Part shown: positions 62,129-64,000 of the stretch, piece after piece
Position numbering within the stretch: position 1 is the first letter of the stretch
How the letters are laid out: each line of letters opens with the position of its first letter
Assembly (NCBI GenBank): GCA_029259635.1
Contig: JAJDEU010000027.1
Location: forward strand, 1-64,000
Source: Planctomycetota bacterium
GTDB lineage: Bacteria; Planctomycetota; UBA1135; GCA-002686595
Direction: 5' to 3'
Length of the DNA: 64,000 nucleotides
Notes under the pieces: model-generated
The model's input: only the letters and a program-made list of their open reading frames with translations
The model's database searches: none
What the model was told of the DNA's origin: nothing
Program-made: the position numbers and the translations under genes

Positions 62129-64000
62129 ATGAGCCACTCTCTTCCACTGGGTCCGATGAATCGCGAGGGAGAGTTGCCGCTCTCTTTCGCGCAACAGCGC
62201 TTGTGGTTCTTGGATCAGATGGGAGCCGGAGAGGCTTTCAATATCTTGGCCGCCTTCCGTTTGGCGGGACGACTTGATGTCGAGCGCCTGGCCGCTGCGC
62301 TAACTGAAATCGTCCGACGCCATGAGACGTTGCGTACGGGCATCGTTGTAATGGACGGCGAGCCGGTTCAACGCATTGCGGATGATTCGGAGGTCGTGCT
62401 CGAGCGCGCGGAGGTGCTCGGATTCGATGAGGCCGAGCAGGCATCGGAAATCGAACGCCGTGCGCGAGCATTGGCGGAGGTTCCGTTCGACTTGGCGCAC
62501 GCGCCGCTGATGCGAGCGCAACTGCTCCAGTTCGAGGAACACCAGCACGTTCTCTTCATCAATTTGCACCACGTCGTCACGGACGGCGCGTCGATGACGG
62601 TGTTGTTGCGCGAGTTAGGGCAGTTGTACCTGCCGGATGCGCCGCCGCTTCCGAAACTGGAACTGCAGTACGGCGACTTCACGCTGTGGCAGCGCGAGCG
62701 GCTGGTCGGGGAGGTTCTAGAGCACGAATTGGCGTACTGGCGCGATCAATTGGAGGGCATCACGCCGCTGAGTCTGCCCACGGATCATCCGCGTCCAGCG
62801 ATGTTGACCTATCGAGGTCGCTCGAGCGCGCTCGAGATTCCGTCGCACGTGGCCGAGGCATTGGACGCTCTCGGTCGACGCGAGGGATTCACGCTGACGA
62901 TGATTTTGCTCGCAGCCTGGCAGGCTTTGTTGGCGCGCTATTCCGATTCCGAGTCGATCGCGGTCGGGTTGCCCGTTGGCAATCGCAACCACGACAAGTT
63001 GGAGGGCTTGATCGGACTCTTCACCAGCACGTTGATCATTCGTTCCAATCTTTCGGGCGATCCGAGCTTCTTGAATGATCTGCTTCCAGAGGTGCGCGAG
63101 TTGATGCTGCAAGGCTTTGAGCATCAGGAAGTACCGTTTCAGAAGATCGTCGAGGACCTCAATCCCGAGCGCGATCCGAGCCGCCACCCGCTCTTCCAAG
63201 TGATGTTGTCGGTGGCGCCGATGCCGCGCGGCCCGATTCGTCTGGGCGAGCTTGAAGTCGAGCCCATCAGTTTGCCTTCAACGCGGACTGGGCTGGATTT
63301 CGATCTTCGTCTTCGCGAGCGGGCAGGTCGAATCTCCGGACGGTTGATCTACGCGGAGGATCTTTTCGAGCAACGGACGATCGAGCGCCTGCTCGGACAC
63401 TTTTTGGTCCTGCTGAACGGAATCGCCGACAATCCCGAGGCGCGCTTATCGGACCTACCGCTGCTGACTGAAGATGAGCGGCGCGACCTGCTGGTGACCT
63501 GGAACGACACGGCCAAAACGACTTCGTTCACGCCGATACATGCGCAGTTCGAAGCACAAGCGGCGCGAACTCCCGACGCGGTCGCCGCGATTTGCGAAGA
63601 GGAGTTAGCGAGCTATTCCGAATTGAATGCTGCGGCCAATCGGCTTGCGCATGAGTTGATTGCGCGTGGCGTCGGCGCCGAGTCGCTAGTCGGATTGTGC
63701 GTCGAGCGCTCTCTGAACATGCTCATCGGATTGCTCGCCATTCACAAAGCCGGAGCGGCTTATTTGCCTCTGGATCCTTCCACTCCGGATGAACGCCAGC
63801 TCTGGATTATCGGCAACTCAGAGATCGAGCTGCTGCTGACGAATACGACGCTCGGTGAGCGCATTTTGGCGAACTGTCCACAACTGCGGCTCGATCGAGA
63901 CTCGGAGCAAATCGCATCGAGGCCGAGTACTAGCCCGAACGGTCAATGCGCGCCCGATCAGTTGGCCTACGTGATCTACACATCGGGATCATCGGGAAAG
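62129..64000 (+). CDS. Nonribosomal peptide synthetase, condensation domain and start of adenylation domain (partial)
   Basis: 624 codons are present and the gene runs off the right edge. Residues ~13-440 are a condensation domain: C1 [15 protein letters not shown]2 [10 protein letters not shown], the active-site HHxxxDG motif in [54 protein letters not shown]. From ~470 an adenylation domain begins: [19 protein letters not shown] (A1), [16 protein letters not shown] (A2), and [13 protein letters not shown] (A3) as the last residues in view. The adenylation specificity residues lie beyond the edge. The protein begins with a condensation domain, which fits either an acylating starter module or an elongation module fed by another protein. 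A second ATG at 62156 is possible. Confidence 0.95.
   Translation, partial: MSHSLPLGPMNREGELPLSFAQQRLWFLDQMGAGEAFNILAAFRLAGRLDVERLAAALTEIVRRHETLRTGIVVMDGEPVQRIADDSEVVLERAEVLGFDEAEQASEIERRARALAEVPFDLAHAPLMRAQLLQFEEHQHVLFINLHHVVTDGASMTVLLRELGQLYLPDAPPLPKLELQYGDFTLWQRERLVGEVLEHELAYWRDQLEGITPLSLPTDHPRPAMLTYRGRSSALEIPSHVAEALDALGRREGFTLTMILLAAWQALLARYSDSESIAVGLPVGNRNHDKLEGLIGLFTSTLIIRSNLSGDPSFLNDLLPEVRELMLQGFEHQEVPFQKIVEDLNPERDPSRHPLFQVMLSVAPMPRGPIRLGELEVEPISLPSTRTGLDFDLRLRERAGRISGRLIYAEDLFEQRTIERLLGHFLVLLNGIADNPEARLSDLPLLTEDERRDLLVTWNDTAKTTSFTPIHAQFEAQAARTPDAVAAICEEELASYSELNAAANRLAHELIARGVGAESLVGLCVERSLNMLIGLLAIHKAGAAYLPLDPSTPDERQLWIIGNSEIELLLTNTTLGERILANCPQLRLDRDSEQIASRPSTSPNGQCAPDQLAYVIYTSGSSGK

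Overview
The window is a GC-rich bacterial chromosome segment carrying about 51 protein-coding genes, the last one cut off by the right edge. I saw no rRNA, tRNA, CRISPR array, prophage or intact insertion sequence. The gene content points to a planctomycete-type bacterium. There is a DUF1800/DUF1501 pair with a twin-arginine leader, several large secreted proteins with carboxypeptidase-regulatory-like beta domains, two ECF sigma/von Willebrand A modules, and two secreted peptidases that share a C-terminal beta domain. This placement is inference from families; no marker gene was available to test it.

Layout. 0.1-4.3 kb: a cytochrome c lipoprotein, then an ECF sigma factor overlapping a membrane VWA protein. 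4.5-10.7 kb: secreted M43 metallopeptidase, crcB fluoride channel, two unknown membrane proteins, DUF423, a phosphatase-like lipoprotein and an HTTM-DCC protein. 10.7-14.8 kb: biotin operon bioB, a bioF-bioD fusion, bioA on the minus strand. 15.0-18.0 kb: tryptophan 2,3-dioxygenase, C39-like lipoprotein, family 2 glycosyltransferase. 18.0-20.1 kb: pyroglutamyl peptidase and a PLP decarboxylase. 20.3-26.6 kb: a large beta-domain protein, a GPP34 protein, a two-domain oxidoreductase and a GT87-like membrane protein. 26.8-33.2 kb: aminopeptidase N, a nucleotide pyrophosphatase-like phosphodiesterase, a small membrane protein and an M14 carboxypeptidase. 33.5-42.8 kb: TerC, a beta-helix protein, DUF547, UbiD-type decarboxylase, DUF1800 and DUF1501. 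42.9-50.6 kb: a minus-strand block with a TonB receptor, TonB, a VWA protein, an ECF sigma factor, a zinc-finger anti-sigma factor and an arylsulfotransferase-like lipoprotein. 50.8-59.5 kb: Nudix-like, folC, an unknown protein, an alpha/beta hydrolase, an SGNH hydrolase, yigZ, DUF2752, a secreted Arg/Glu/Gly-rich protein and a second large beta-domain protein. 59.5-64 kb: the edge of a nonribosomal peptide cluster, with an MDR reductase, a TauD-type dioxygenase, a VOC protein and a divergent NRPS (condensation plus start of adenylation).

The most interesting structures lie between genes. A perfect 119-bp palindrome sits between convergent genes and supplies the stop codon of one of them; related half-elements occur near the left edge and inside a second long inverted repeat next to crcB. 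A 165-bp gene-less element has 27-bp terminal inverted repeats and a 9-bp direct repeat typical of transposition. A hairpin seems to bury the Shine-Dalgarno sequence of the second VWA gene. At protein level, the conserved C-terminal domain shared by the M43 and M14 peptidases and the short LGY-x-G motif shared by proteins of both sigma/VWA modules are the clearest candidates for something undescribed.
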